The notes beneath the pieces were generated by a model. It was not told where the DNA came from. It was given only the letters and a program-made list of their open reading frames with translations, and did not search any database. DNA of 64,000 nucleotides from Actinomadura litoris (GTDB lineage: Bacteria > Actinomycetota > Actinomycetes > Streptosporangiales > Streptosporangiaceae): assembly GCF_009733595.1 (NCBI RefSeq), contig NZ_WOFH01000008.1:186001-250000 (forward strand). The letters run 5' to 3'. A program made the translations under genes and the position numbers. Shown piece after piece: positions 7,944-15,990 of the stretch (positions are counted from its first letter, which is position 1; each line of letters begins with the position of its first letter).

Positions 7944-8972
7944 TCAGGCGAGGGAGGGCGCGGCGAGCGGAACGATCTCGGTGAGCAGCTCGTACGAGCG
8001 CAGCCGTTCGGCCGGGTCGTGCACCATGGTCAGCGCCATCAGCTCGTCCGCGCGGGTCGCGGCCAGCAGGTCGCGGACGCCGCGTCCGACGGCCTCGGGG
8101 TCCCCGACGAGGTGATGGCCGGAGCCCTCGCCGACGATCTGCCTCTCCAGCGGCGTGAACGGGTAGGCCGCCGCCTCCTCCGGGCCCAGCATCGGGCCGG
8201 ACGTGCCGGTGGTGCGCAACTGGAGGCCGATGACGGTGAGCGGCCCGGCGAGCAGGCGGGCGCGCTCGCCCGTGTCGGCCACGATCACCGACGACGCGAT
8301 GATCGAGTACGGCTGCTCCAGGTGCACCGAGGCCCGGAACTCCCGCCGGTAGAGGTTGAGGGACTGGACGGCGTTCTGCGGCGCGATGTGGTGCGCGAAC
8401 GCGTACGGCATCCCGAGCTCCGCCGCGAGGCGGGCGCTGGCCGGACTGGACCCGAGCACCCACATCCCCGGCCGGTGCCCCGGGGCGGGCACCGCGACGG
8501 CCCCGGACCGCGGGTCCTCGCCACCGCCGCGGTCGGCGAAGTAGCCCTCAAGCTCGGCGATCTGCTGGCGGAAGTCCCCGCCGCCTCCCGCGCGGCGCAG
8601 CGCCATCGCGGTGACCGGGTCGGTTCCGGACGCCCGTCCGAGGCCGAGGTCGATGCGGGCGGGGTGCAGCGCCTCCAGCGTCCCGAACTGCTCGGCCACC
8701 ACCAGGGGCGGGTGGTTGGGCAGCAGGACCCCGCCCGACCCGACCCGCAGGGTGGACGTCGCGTTCGCGAGCTCGGCGACCAGCACGGGCGGCGAGGAAC
8801 TGGCGATGCTGAGGGTGTTGTGGTGCTCGGCGACCCAGTAGCGGTGGTAGCCGAGCCCCTCCACCTTGGGGGCGAGTTGGAGTGTGTCGCGGAGTGCCTG
8901 TGCCTGCGAGGATCCGTTCCAGACGGGTGCAACGTCGAGGACGGACAGCTTGATCGTGGCAGGGTGGGACAA
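7944..8972 (-). CDS. LLM-class flavin-dependent oxidoreductase, MsnO8-like
   Basis: 342-aa luciferase-like TIM-barrel enzyme using reduced flavin. The N-terminus (IKLSVLDVAPV, then YHRYWVAEHHNT) and the core LRVGSGGVLLPNHPPLVVAE match the MsnO8 branch, named after an oxygenase of the mensacarcin polyketide cluster. The start is TTG, supported by AAGGGAG 8 nt upstream; no ATG fits. It lies 54 bp after the exporter gene on the same strand, so the two are probably co-transcribed. Role in tailoring is inferred from family and location. Confidence 0.88.
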   Translation of the reverse strand: MSHPATIKLSVLDVAPVWNGSSQAQALRDTLQLAPKVEGLGYHRYWVAEHHNTLSIASSSPPVLVAELANATSTLRVGSGGVLLPNHPPLVVAEQFGTLEALHPARIDLGLGRASGTDPVTAMALRRAGGGGDFRQQIAELEGYFADRGGGEDPRSGAVAVPAPGHRPGMWVLGSSPASARLAAELGMPYAFAHHIAPQNAVQSLNLYRREFRASVHLEQPYSIIASSVIVADTGERARLLAGPLTVIGLQLRTTGTSGPMLGPEEAAAYPFTPLERQIVGEGSGHHLVGDPEAVGRGVRDLLAATRADELMALTMVHDPAERLRSYELLTEIVPLAAPSLA

Positions 8973-9026
8973 GGCCGTGGCTCCCTTCGGTGTGATGCCC
9001 GGACCCCTCGATGGGACGTCCGGGAG

Positions 9027-10511
9027 TCAGTCGTCCTTCTTCGCCTTCGCCGCGGGCGTGCCCCGGAATCCGAACAGAAGGACCAGGAACGCGATGACCA
9101 CGATGACCGTCGCGCTGAGGAAGCCGGTGGCGATGCCGTGGGTGAGCAGGTGGTGGGCCTGATCCTGTGGACTCGCTCCGGCCACCGGGTGCTTCGCCTC
9201 GTCGCGGACGGCCTCGCCGTAGACCGTCACCAGCACGGCGACGCCGAGCGAGGCGCCGACCTGCTGCATGGTCTGGAGCAGCCCGGAGGCCGCGCCCGAG
9301 TCCCGCGGTGACACCGAGGACAGGATGGTGACGCTCATCGGCATGAAGCACAGGCCCATACCGGCGCCCACCAGGATCAGCGGCCCGAGCACCTCGGTGG
9401 CGTACCCGCCGCCGTCGGACAGGCGGCTGAGCCAGGCCATCCCGATGAAGACCCCCACCGCGCCGGTCAGCATGAGCGGCTTGGGCCCGAACTTCGCGAG
9501 CAGCGCGGCCGAGTTGCGGGCGGTGACGATCTGGAGGACCGCCATCGGCAGGAACGCCAGCCCGGCCTCGATCGCGCTGTAGCCGTACCCGGTCTGTAGC
9601 AGCTGGGTGATGAAGAAGAACAGTCCCATCAGCGTCGCGGGGAGCAGCAGCATGTTGAGGTAGGCGGCGGCCCGGTCACGGTCGCGCAGCAGGCGGTAGG
9701 GCATGACGGGCTGCTTGGCGCGGGCTTCGACCACCAGGAACAGCGCGAGGGCGGCGACCGCGACGGCGAAGGACCCGAGGGCGACGCGGTCGCCCCAGTC
9801 CTTCTCCGCGACGCGGGTGAACCCGTAGACCAGCGCGACCATGCCGACGGTCGAGGTGACCGCCCCGGCCACGTCGAAGCGCCCGCTGTGCCGCGGCGGC
9901 TCGTTGACGAACAGCGGCGCGAGCAGCACGATCGCCACGCCGATCGGGACGTTGATGAACATCACCCACCGCCAGGAGCCGCCGGAGGTCAGCGCGCCCC
10001 CGAGGATCAGGCCGATGACCAGGCCGGAGCCGGCGATGGCGGAGTAGATGCCCATCGCCTTGTTGCGCTCGGCCTCTTCGGGGAAGTTGGTGACGATGAG
10101 GGCGAGAGTGCTCGGCCCTGCCAGCGCGGCGCCCGCTCCCTGCCCGACCCGGGCAGCCAGCAGCAGCTCCCCGGTGGTGGCGAGGCCGCCGAGCAGCGAG
10201 GCGACCGTGAACACCGCGATGCCGGCGACGAACACGCGGCGCCGGCCGAGGACGTCGCCGATCCGCCCGCCCAGCAGGAGCAGCCCGCCGAAGGTCAGCG
10301 TGTAGGCGGTGATGATCCACGCCTTGCCGGTCTCGGAGAACTCCAGGCCCCGCTGGATGTCGGGCAGGGCGATGTTCACGATCGTGCCGTCCAGGACGAT
10401 CATCAGTTGGCAGGCCACGATGACCGCGAGGGCGATCCCCGGCCGGTCCCCGCGGCGGGCCGCTCCCGGGGGCCTGGTCGTCACGCTGGGCGACGACGGT
10501 GAGACGGACAT
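9027..10511 (-). CDS. DHA2-family MFS drug exporter (EmrB/QacA-type, 14 TM)
   Basis: 494-aa integral membrane proton-coupled multidrug exporter, the probable efflux and self-resistance pump of the cluster. Hydrophobic segments fit 14 helices. The TM2-3 loop motif A is GGRIGDVLGRRRVF, TM1 contains MIVLDGTIVNIALP (the D-x-T-I-V-N-x-A-L-P signature of DHA2 pumps), and TM5 has GSGLVIGLILGG (motif C-like). It is divergent from a TetR gene, with three operator copies and a good promoter between them. The short basic cytosolic tail ends in AKAKKDD. Confidence 0.93.
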   Translation of the reverse strand: MSVSPSSPSVTTRPPGAARRGDRPGIALAVIVACQLMIVLDGTIVNIALPDIQRGLEFSETGKAWIITAYTLTFGGLLLLGGRIGDVLGRRRVFVAGIAVFTVASLLGGLATTGELLLAARVGQGAGAALAGPSTLALIVTNFPEEAERNKAMGIYSAIAGSGLVIGLILGGALTSGGSWRWVMFINVPIGVAIVLLAPLFVNEPPRHSGRFDVAGAVTSTVGMVALVYGFTRVAEKDWGDRVALGSFAVAVAALALFLVVEARAKQPVMPYRLLRDRDRAAAYLNMLLLPATLMGLFFFITQLLQTGYGYSAIEAGLAFLPMAVLQIVTARNSAALLAKFGPKPLMLTGAVGVFIGMAWLSRLSDGGGYATEVLGPLILVGAGMGLCFMPMSVTILSSVSPRDSGAASGLLQTMQQVGASLGVAVLVTVYGEAVRDEAKHPVAGASPQDQAHHLLTHGIATGFLSATVIVVIAFLVLLFGFRGTPAAKAKKDD

Positions 10512-10540
10512 CTTTCCTCCGGGTTCTCCGGGTTACAATT

Positions 10541-10593
10541 GGAGGGTGCCTCCGTACGGAGGCTCCCTCCACACAATACGGAGGGTACCTCCG
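10541..10593. promoter_or_regulatory. Three TetR operator copies in the exporter/TetR divergent region
   Basis: GGAGGGTRCCTCCG occurs at 10541-10554 and 10580-10593, and in inverted orientation at 10557-10570 with one change. The first two form a near-perfect 30-bp palindrome centred on GTAC. Each copy is itself quasi-palindromic (GGAGG-N3-CCTCC), as expected for a TetR dimer. The 10580 copy lies inside the exporter promoter, so binding would repress the pump; the first pair is near the regulator's own start. Confidence 0.75.
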
Positions 10594-10601
10594 ACTTGCA
10601 A
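10573..10601 (-). promoter_or_regulatory. Sigma70-type promoter of the exporter gene
   Basis: On the minus strand: -35 TTGCAA (10601-10596), 17-bp spacer, -10 TATTGT (10578-10573). An operator copy fills the spacer, which would block RNA polymerase when TetR is bound. Transcription should start near 10566, leaving a 5' leader of about 55 nt. Confidence 0.6.
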
Positions 10602-10619
10602 CGAGAGAGCTGGAGAAAG

Positions 10620-11219
10620 ATGAAGCCCCAGGAGACCGCCGACCCGGCGGCCCGCCCTCTCCGCGCCGACGTGCGCCGCAACCGCGAGAACCTCCTCGCC
10701 GCGGCCCGCGAGATCTTCACCTCCCACGGCGCGGAGTCGTCCCTGGAGTCGGTCGCCGAGCGCGCCGGGGTGGGCATCGGGACGCTCTACCGCCACTTCC
10801 CCACCCGCCAGGACCTGCTGGAGTCGCTGCTGGCCGACGGCTACGACCAGCTCGGCCTGCGCGCGCACGAGCTGCTGGACGACCCCGACCCCGGCGCCGC
10901 GTTCGTCACCTGGCTGGAGGCGTTCATCGCCCAGGTCACGCCCTTCCGGGGGATGGCGGCCTCGGTAGTGGTCACCATGCGCGACGAGCGCTCGGAGCTG
11001 TTCCACTCCTGCCACGCGATGCGCACAGCGGGGGCGACCCTGTTCGCCCGCGCCCTGGAGGCCGGCGCCGTCCCGCCCGGCACCGCCTTCCTGGACGTGC
11101 TGCGGCTCGCCGGCGGCATCGCCATGGCCACCGAGGGCGAGCCCGAGATGTCCCGGCGGCTCCTCGACCTGGCCGTCCACGGGGTGGTCCCAGGGGCCGC
11201 GACGGGGCCGTCACTCTAA
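10620..11219 (+). CDS. TetR/AcrR-family transcriptional repressor
   Basis: 199-aa one-component regulator. The N-terminal helix-turn-helix is typical of TetR (NRENLLAAAREIFTSHGAES, then VAERAGVGIGTLYRHFPTR); the C-terminal ligand domain is helical and fits the family that controls multidrug pumps. The ATG at 10620 is preceded by GGAG at 10612. An upstream ATG at 10539 would place the operators inside the gene and lacks a ribosome site. Divergent from the exporter it probably represses, and from itself via the shared operators. Its stop codon overlaps the next regulatory element. Confidence 0.92.
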   Translation: MKPQETADPAARPLRADVRRNRENLLAAAREIFTSHGAESSLESVAERAGVGIGTLYRHFPTRQDLLESLLADGYDQLGLRAHELLDDPDPGAAFVTWLEAFIAQVTPFRGMAASVVVTMRDERSELFHSCHAMRTAGATLFARALEAGAVPPGTAFLDVLRLAGGIAMATEGEPEMSRRLLDLAVHGVVPGAATGPSL

Positions 11220-11246
11220 GGTGATCTTTAGATCGCCCCTGAAGAG
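11215..11246 (+). promoter_or_regulatory. Candidate SARP operator upstream of the peptide ABC operon
   Basis: TCTAAGG at 11215 and CTTTAGA at 11226, 11 bp apart, followed 8 nt later by GAAGAG (11241-11246) as a weak -10. The 16-mer CTAAGGTGATCTTTAG (11216-11231) shares both 6-nt ends with a site near the SARP gene (19572-19587). This would place the importer operon under the cluster activator. Confidence 0.5.
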
Positions 11247-11313
11247 TGCGACATGGATTGCGAACCCGCCGGTCACGGCGCCGAAGCGCCTCCACGTCCC
11301 CCAAGGAGCCGAG

Positions 11314-12969
11314 ATGCCCGACCCCCGGCCTCGATGGTCCACGCGACACCGCCGCCGGGTCGGCGCGTGGACGGCCGTCCCCCTGCTGCTCGGAACCGCG
11401 GCCGCGTGCGGCGGCGGATCCGAATCGGCCGCCGCGGGCGGCGACCTGACCTTCGCCGCCAGCATCGAGCCGGACTGCCTCGACCCGCAGATGAGCGGCC
11501 TCGACGTCACGGCCGTCATCGTCCGGGGCGTCTTCGACTCCCTGGTCTCCATGACCTCGGACGGTAGGTTCCATCCCTGGCTGGCCCAGCGCTGGACGGT
11601 CTCCAAGGACGCCAAAACCTACACGTTCGACCTTCGGCCCGGCGTCAAGTTCCATGACGGGACGCCCCTGGACGCCACCGCCGTGAAGGCGACGCTCGAC
11701 CACGCGGTCGACCCGAAGACCAAGTCGCGGTACGCCGCCAGCCTGCTCCGGTCCTACGCCGGGGCCAGGGCCGTCGACGCGGACACCGTCGAGGTCCGGC
11801 TGTCGCAGCCGGACGCCTCGTTCCTCCAGGCGATCAGCACCGCCTACCTCGGCGTCCAGTCGCCCAAGGCGATCAGGGAGAACCCCGCCGGGCTGTGCGT
11901 GCGGCCCGTCGGCTCGGGGCCGTTCCGCTTCGGATCCTGGACGCGCAACAAGAACATCACGCTGACCGCGAACCCCGGGTACGGCTGGGGGCCGGCCACC
12001 GCGGCGCACACCGGGCCCGCGCACCTGTCCCGGCTGTCGATCGCGTTCATCCCGGAGAACGCCGTCCGCCTCGGCGCGCTCACCAGCGGGCAGGCCGACG
12101 TCATCGACGATGTGCCGGCCATGTACGTCAAGAACGTCCGGGCGTCGGGCAAGCTGCGGCTGCTGCGCGCCGAACAGACCGGCGCGGTGTTCTCCGTCTT
12201 CCCCAACACCACGCACGGCCCCCTGACGGACGAGCGGGTCCGCCTCGCGCTGATGCGCTCCATCGACCTCGACCGGCTGGTCCAGTCGGTCTACTTCGGC
12301 CAGTACAAGCGCGCCTGGAGCCTGCTCAGCCCCTCGACCGTCGGCTACTCCCGCGCGACCGAGCGGACCTGGCCGCACGATCCGGCGCTGAGCGCCAAGC
12401 TGCTCGACGCGGCGGGCTGGACGGCCCGGGACTCGGAGGGCTACCGGACCAAGGCCGGGCGGCGGCTGACCCTGCGCTGGCCCTACCTGCCCAAGCTCAT
12501 GCGGGACCGGCGCGACGTCCTGGCCCAGGGCGTCCAGGCGCAGGCCAAGCAGGCGGGGATCCACATCGACCTGGTCGGCGAGGACGGCGGGGCGCTGGCC
12601 AAGGACATCCTCACCGGCAGCACGATGGACCTGTACTCGACGGGGTTCGTCCGGGCCGAGCCCGACATCCTGCGGTACTTCTTCGCGGCGGCCTGGCCTC
12701 CGGCCAAGGGCGGCGGCAACTTCTTCCACCTGAACGACCCCGAGCTGGACGGCTGGCTGCGCGCCGCGACCGCCACCACCGACCCCGCCGCGCGCGCCGG
12801 GTACTACGCCAAGATCCAGGACCGCATCCTGCGGCGCGGGCTGGCCATCCCGACCTACGTCCCCGCGCGCCTGGTCGGCACCGGCGCGCACATCAAGGGC
12901 CTCGGCTTCGACGCCAACGGCTACCCGCTGTTCTACGACGCGCGCGCCACACGGAAGGGAGAGTCGTGA
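11314..12969 (+). CDS. Peptide-type ABC transporter substrate-binding lipoprotein (SBP_bac_5 / DppA-OppA family)
   Basis: 551-aa extracytoplasmic binding protein for peptides or similar ligands, delivering to the permeases encoded next. A basic n-region (RPRWSTRHRRR), a short hydrophobic core and the lipobox-like GTAAAC give a lipoprotein signal, with the lipid-anchored Cys at about residue 33. The mature part starts with a Gly-rich linker and then GDLTFAASIEPDCLDPQMSG, the family N-terminus. The ATG at 11314 has AGGAG 5 nt upstream; earlier in-frame codons would disrupt the signal peptide. The stop overlaps the permease GTG. Confidence 0.93.
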   Translation: MPDPRPRWSTRHRRRVGAWTAVPLLLGTAAACGGGSESAAAGGDLTFAASIEPDCLDPQMSGLDVTAVIVRGVFDSLVSMTSDGRFHPWLAQRWTVSKDAKTYTFDLRPGVKFHDGTPLDATAVKATLDHAVDPKTKSRYAASLLRSYAGARAVDADTVEVRLSQPDASFLQAISTAYLGVQSPKAIRENPAGLCVRPVGSGPFRFGSWTRNKNITLTANPGYGWGPATAAHTGPAHLSRLSIAFIPENAVRLGALTSGQADVIDDVPAMYVKNVRASGKLRLLRAEQTGAVFSVFPNTTHGPLTDERVRLALMRSIDLDRLVQSVYFGQYKRAWSLLSPSTVGYSRATERTWPHDPALSAKLLDAAGWTARDSEGYRTKAGRRLTLRWPYLPKLMRDRRDVLAQGVQAQAKQAGIHIDLVGEDGGALAKDILTGSTMDLYSTGFVRAEPDILRYFFAAAWPPAKGGGNFFHLNDPELDGWLRAATATTDPAARAGYYAKIQDRILRRGLAIPTYVPARLVGTGAHIKGLGFDANGYPLFYDARATRKGES

Positions 12970-13898
12970 CCGCCGCGCGGTGGCTGGTCCGGCGGCTGCT
13001 GCTCACGGTCGTGGTGATGCTGGGCGCGGCGACGGTCGCGTTCGCCGGGCTCCAGCTCACCCCCGGGGACCCGGCCCGCGTCATCCTCGGCTCCACGACC
13101 CCGAGCCCGGAACAGGTCGAGCAGGTGCGCCACGAGCTGGCCTTCGACCGGCCCGTGCCCGTCCAGTACGGGCTGTTCATCGGCCGCCTGGCCAAGGGCG
13201 ACCTCGGCCGCTCGTACCAGCTCAGGGAGCCGGTCGGGGCGCTGATCGGCGACCAGGCGTGGTCCTCGGCCCTGCTCGCCCTCACCGGCTTCGCGACCGC
13301 GCTCACGGCGGCGACGGTGCTCGCCGTGGCGACCGCCGGGAGACGGCCGGCACTGCGGCGCCTCTCGATGGGGCTGGAACTGATCGCCATCTCCACCCCG
13401 GGGTTCTGGGTCGGGGCGCTGCTGCTCACCTTCTTCGCCTTCCGCTGGCACCTCTTCCCCGTCGCGGGAGGGTCGGGGCCGGAGGCGCTCGTCCTTCCTT
13501 CGGCCACCCTCGCGCTGGGCCTGGTCGGCGTGTACGCGCAGGTGATGCGCGAGGGAATGGAACGCGCCCTGGACGAGCCGTTCGTGCTCACCGCCCGCGC
13601 TCGCGGCGGCGGGGAGACCTCGGTCCGCCTCAGGCACGCGCTGCGGCACGCCCTCATCCCGCTGATCACGATCTCGGGATGGAGCGTGGGCGCGCTGCTC
13701 AGCGGGGCCGTGGTGGTCGAGACCATCTTCAGCCGCCAGGGCATCGGAAGGGTCATGGCGGCGGCCATCGCCAGCCGCGACCTGCCGGTGGTCACCGGCG
13801 TGATCCTCCTGTCGGCACTGGCGTTCTCACTGATCAACATGGCAGTCGACGGCCTCTACCGGATCGTCGACCCGAGGCTGAGGGAGTCGGCCCTGTGA
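12966..13898 (+). CDS. ABC transporter permease, DppB/OppB family
   Basis: 310-aa inner-membrane permease. Family N-terminus: RRLLLTVVVMLGAATVAF then LTPGDPARVILG. The binding-protein-dependent transport signature with EAA loop is present (TARARGGGETSVRLRHALRHA). About six hydrophobic segments. The GTG start overlaps the binding-protein stop (GTGA) and follows AAGGGAG. It pairs with the DppC-type permease at 15112 to form the channel, although an amidohydrolase gene separates the two. Confidence 0.93.
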   Translation: MTAARWLVRRLLLTVVVMLGAATVAFAGLQLTPGDPARVILGSTTPSPEQVEQVRHELAFDRPVPVQYGLFIGRLAKGDLGRSYQLREPVGALIGDQAWSSALLALTGFATALTAATVLAVATAGRRPALRRLSMGLELIAISTPGFWVGALLLTFFAFRWHLFPVAGGSGPEALVLPSATLALGLVGVYAQVMREGMERALDEPFVLTARARGGGETSVRLRHALRHALIPLITISGWSVGALLSGAVVVETIFSRQGIGRVMAAAIASRDLPVVTGVILLSALAFSLINMAVDGLYRIVDPRLRESAL

Positions 13899-15121
13899 CG
13901 GAACGGATCCTGACCGCGGCGGAGGTTCTCACCGGCACCCCGGGAGAGGTGATCCCGGACGGGGCGGTCCTCATCCGCGACGGGCTCATCGAGGACGTGG
14001 GGCCCGCCGCCGACGTGACCGCCCGCGCGGCGGCCGGGACGCCCCGGGCGTCCTTCCCGGGCGCCCGCATCCTGCCCGGCCTGATCGACGTCCACGTCCA
14101 CCTGGTGTTCGACGGCGGCGACGACCCGGTGGGCGCCCTGGCGGCCACCGACGACGCCACCCTGACGCTGGACGTCGCCGAACGGGCCCGGCGGCTGCTG
14201 GACGTGGGCGTCACGACGGTCCGCGACCTCGGCGACCGGGGCGGCATCGCGGCGCGGCTGCGCGACGCGGTCAACGCCGGGACGATCCCGGGCCCCCGCG
14301 TCCTCACCTCCGGCACGCCGATCACGGTGACCGGCGGGCACTGCTCGTTCCTCGGCGGGCAGGCCGACGGCGCGGAGCAGGTGCGCGCCCTGGTGCGGCG
14401 GCTGGCCGAGGACGGCGTGGACGTCATCAAGATGATGGTGACGGGCGGGCACCTCACCGAAGGCGGCCCGTCGAGCTGGGAACTCCAGTACACCGCCGAG
14501 GAGGTCGGGGCCGCCGTCGAGGAGGCGAGCCGCTTCGGCCTGCGGGTGGCGGCCCACGTGCACAGCAGGGAGGGCGTCGAGATCGCGCTGGCGGCGGGGG
14601 CGCACACGCTGGAGCACTGCACGCTCCTGACCGAGGCGGGCCCGGCGGCGGGCCCCGACGCCGACGAGAAGCTGATCAGGACCATCGCGGAGAAGGGCGT
14701 CTTCGTCTGCCCGACCTTCCACGGGGGCATGGGGGCGCTGGAGGCCCGGTTCGGCGCGGACGTCCTGCGTCCCTGGCTGGACATCCGCCGCCACCAGCAC
14801 GAGCAGGGGGTCCGGCTGGTCGCCGGGACGGACGCGGGGATCACCGGCGTGCAGGTCGAGGAGTACGCCGAGGGGCTGCGCTGGCTCGGACGCGCCGGGC
14901 TGCCCGCCGACGCGGTCATCGCGATGGCCACCTCCGTCGCGGCCGACGCCCTGGACCTCGGCGGCAGGACGGGCCGGCTGCGCCCCGGCCTGGACGCCGA
15001 CCTCATCGTCGTCGACGGCGACCCCCTCGCCGACCTGTCGGTGCTGCGGCACCCACGGCTGGTGGTCGCGCGCGGCCGGTTCCACCTCCCGCGTGCCGAG
15101 GAAAGCCTGCCATGGGAATGA
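13895..15121 (+). CDS. Metal-dependent amidohydrolase (imidazolonepropionase/Xaa-Pro dipeptidase-like)
   Basis: 408-aa amidohydrolase-superfamily TIM barrel. Metal-site residues are visible: the HxH of IDVHVHL, a probable carboxylated Lys in DVIKMMVTGG, His in AAHVHSREG, His in HTLEHCTLL and Asp in VAGTDAG. The C-terminal segment GRLRPGLDADLIVVDGDPL is the usual closing strand pair. Homologues hydrolyse N-acyl or dipeptide amide bonds (prolidase-like Sgx9260 group) or related cyclic amides. No signal peptide, so it acts in the cytoplasm on what the surrounding importer brings in. It overlaps both flanking permease genes, which ties it firmly to this operon. Confidence 0.88.
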   Translation: MTERILTAAEVLTGTPGEVIPDGAVLIRDGLIEDVGPAADVTARAAAGTPRASFPGARILPGLIDVHVHLVFDGGDDPVGALAATDDATLTLDVAERARRLLDVGVTTVRDLGDRGGIAARLRDAVNAGTIPGPRVLTSGTPITVTGGHCSFLGGQADGAEQVRALVRRLAEDGVDVIKMMVTGGHLTEGGPSSWELQYTAEEVGAAVEEASRFGLRVAAHVHSREGVEIALAAGAHTLEHCTLLTEAGPAAGPDADEKLIRTIAEKGVFVCPTFHGGMGALEARFGADVLRPWLDIRRHQHEQGVRLVAGTDAGITGVQVEEYAEGLRWLGRAGLPADAVIAMATSVAADALDLGGRTGRLRPGLDADLIVVDGDPLADLSVLRHPRLVVARGRFHLPRAEESLPWE

Positions 15122-15990
15122 GCGCACTGTCCCGCACCGCGTGGACGGCGGTCCCGCCGCGCCGTCGGTGGGCCTGGACGGCGGGACCGGGGGTGTGCGC
15201 CGCGGCCGCGGTGCTCGCGCTCATAGCGGTCGCCGTCCTCTGGCCGGACCTGCTCGCCACCCACCCGCCGGACCAGGGCGGCACGGTCGACGTGCTCGCC
15301 CCGCCCAGCCTCGACCACCCCTTCGGCACCGACCAGCTCGGCCGGGACGTCTACAGCCGCGTCGTCCACGGCGCGCGGCCGTCCCTGACGATCGGGCTGG
15401 GCGCCACCGCCATCGCCGTCCTCGCCGGGTCGCTCCTCGGGATGCTCGCCGCGGCCGGCGGCCGGATCGCGGACGAGCTGATCATGCGCGTCTCGGACGT
15501 GTTCCTCGCCTTCCCCGGGCTGCTGCTCTCGCTGCTCGTCGTCGCGATCCTCGGGACGGGGACGGTCAACGCCACGCTGGCGATCGGGGCCTCCCTGACC
15601 CCCGGCTTCGTGCGGCTGGCCCGCGGGCAGGCGCTGGTCGTGCGGAACTCCGACTACGTCCGCACCGCGATCACGCTGGGGCAGCGGCGGGCGGCCATCC
15701 TGCGCCGCCACGTGCTCCCCAACGCCCTGCCCCCGCTGCTCGTGCTCGCGATGATCAACGTGGGGACCGCCATCATCGCCGGCTCCTCGCTGAGCTTCCT
15801 CGGCCTCGGGCCGAAGCCGCCGACCCCCGAGTGGGGCGCGATGCTGTCGGAGGGGCGCGACTTCCTGGGGATCGCGTGGACCATCGCGGTCTTCCCGGGA
15901 CTGGCGCTCACCTCGACCGTCCTCGCCGTCAACGTCGTCGGCAGGTGGCTCCAGCGACGGTTCGAAGGGAGGCTCCCGAGTGCGGGGTGA
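15112..15990 (+). CDS. ABC transporter permease, DppC/OppC family
   Basis: 292-aa permease, partner of the DppB-type protein. It contains DHPFGTDQLGRDVYSRVVHG, the family hallmark, and the EAA loop (TAITLGQRRAAILRRHVLPN). The start is ATG at 15112 (GAGGAAAG 6 nt upstream) or the ATG two codons later, which would give an ATGA overlap with the amidohydrolase stop. The 3' end overlaps the ATPase gene by 11 nt. Confidence 0.93.
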   Translation: MGMSALSRTAWTAVPPRRRWAWTAGPGVCAAAAVLALIAVAVLWPDLLATHPPDQGGTVDVLAPPSLDHPFGTDQLGRDVYSRVVHGARPSLTIGLGATAIAVLAGSLLGMLAAAGGRIADELIMRVSDVFLAFPGLLLSLLVVAILGTGTVNATLAIGASLTPGFVRLARGQALVVRNSDYVRTAITLGQRRAAILRRHVLPNALPPLLVLAMINVGTAIIAGSSLSFLGLGPKPPTPEWGAMLSEGRDFLGIAWTIAVFPGLALTSTVLAVNVVGRWLQRRFEGRLPSAG

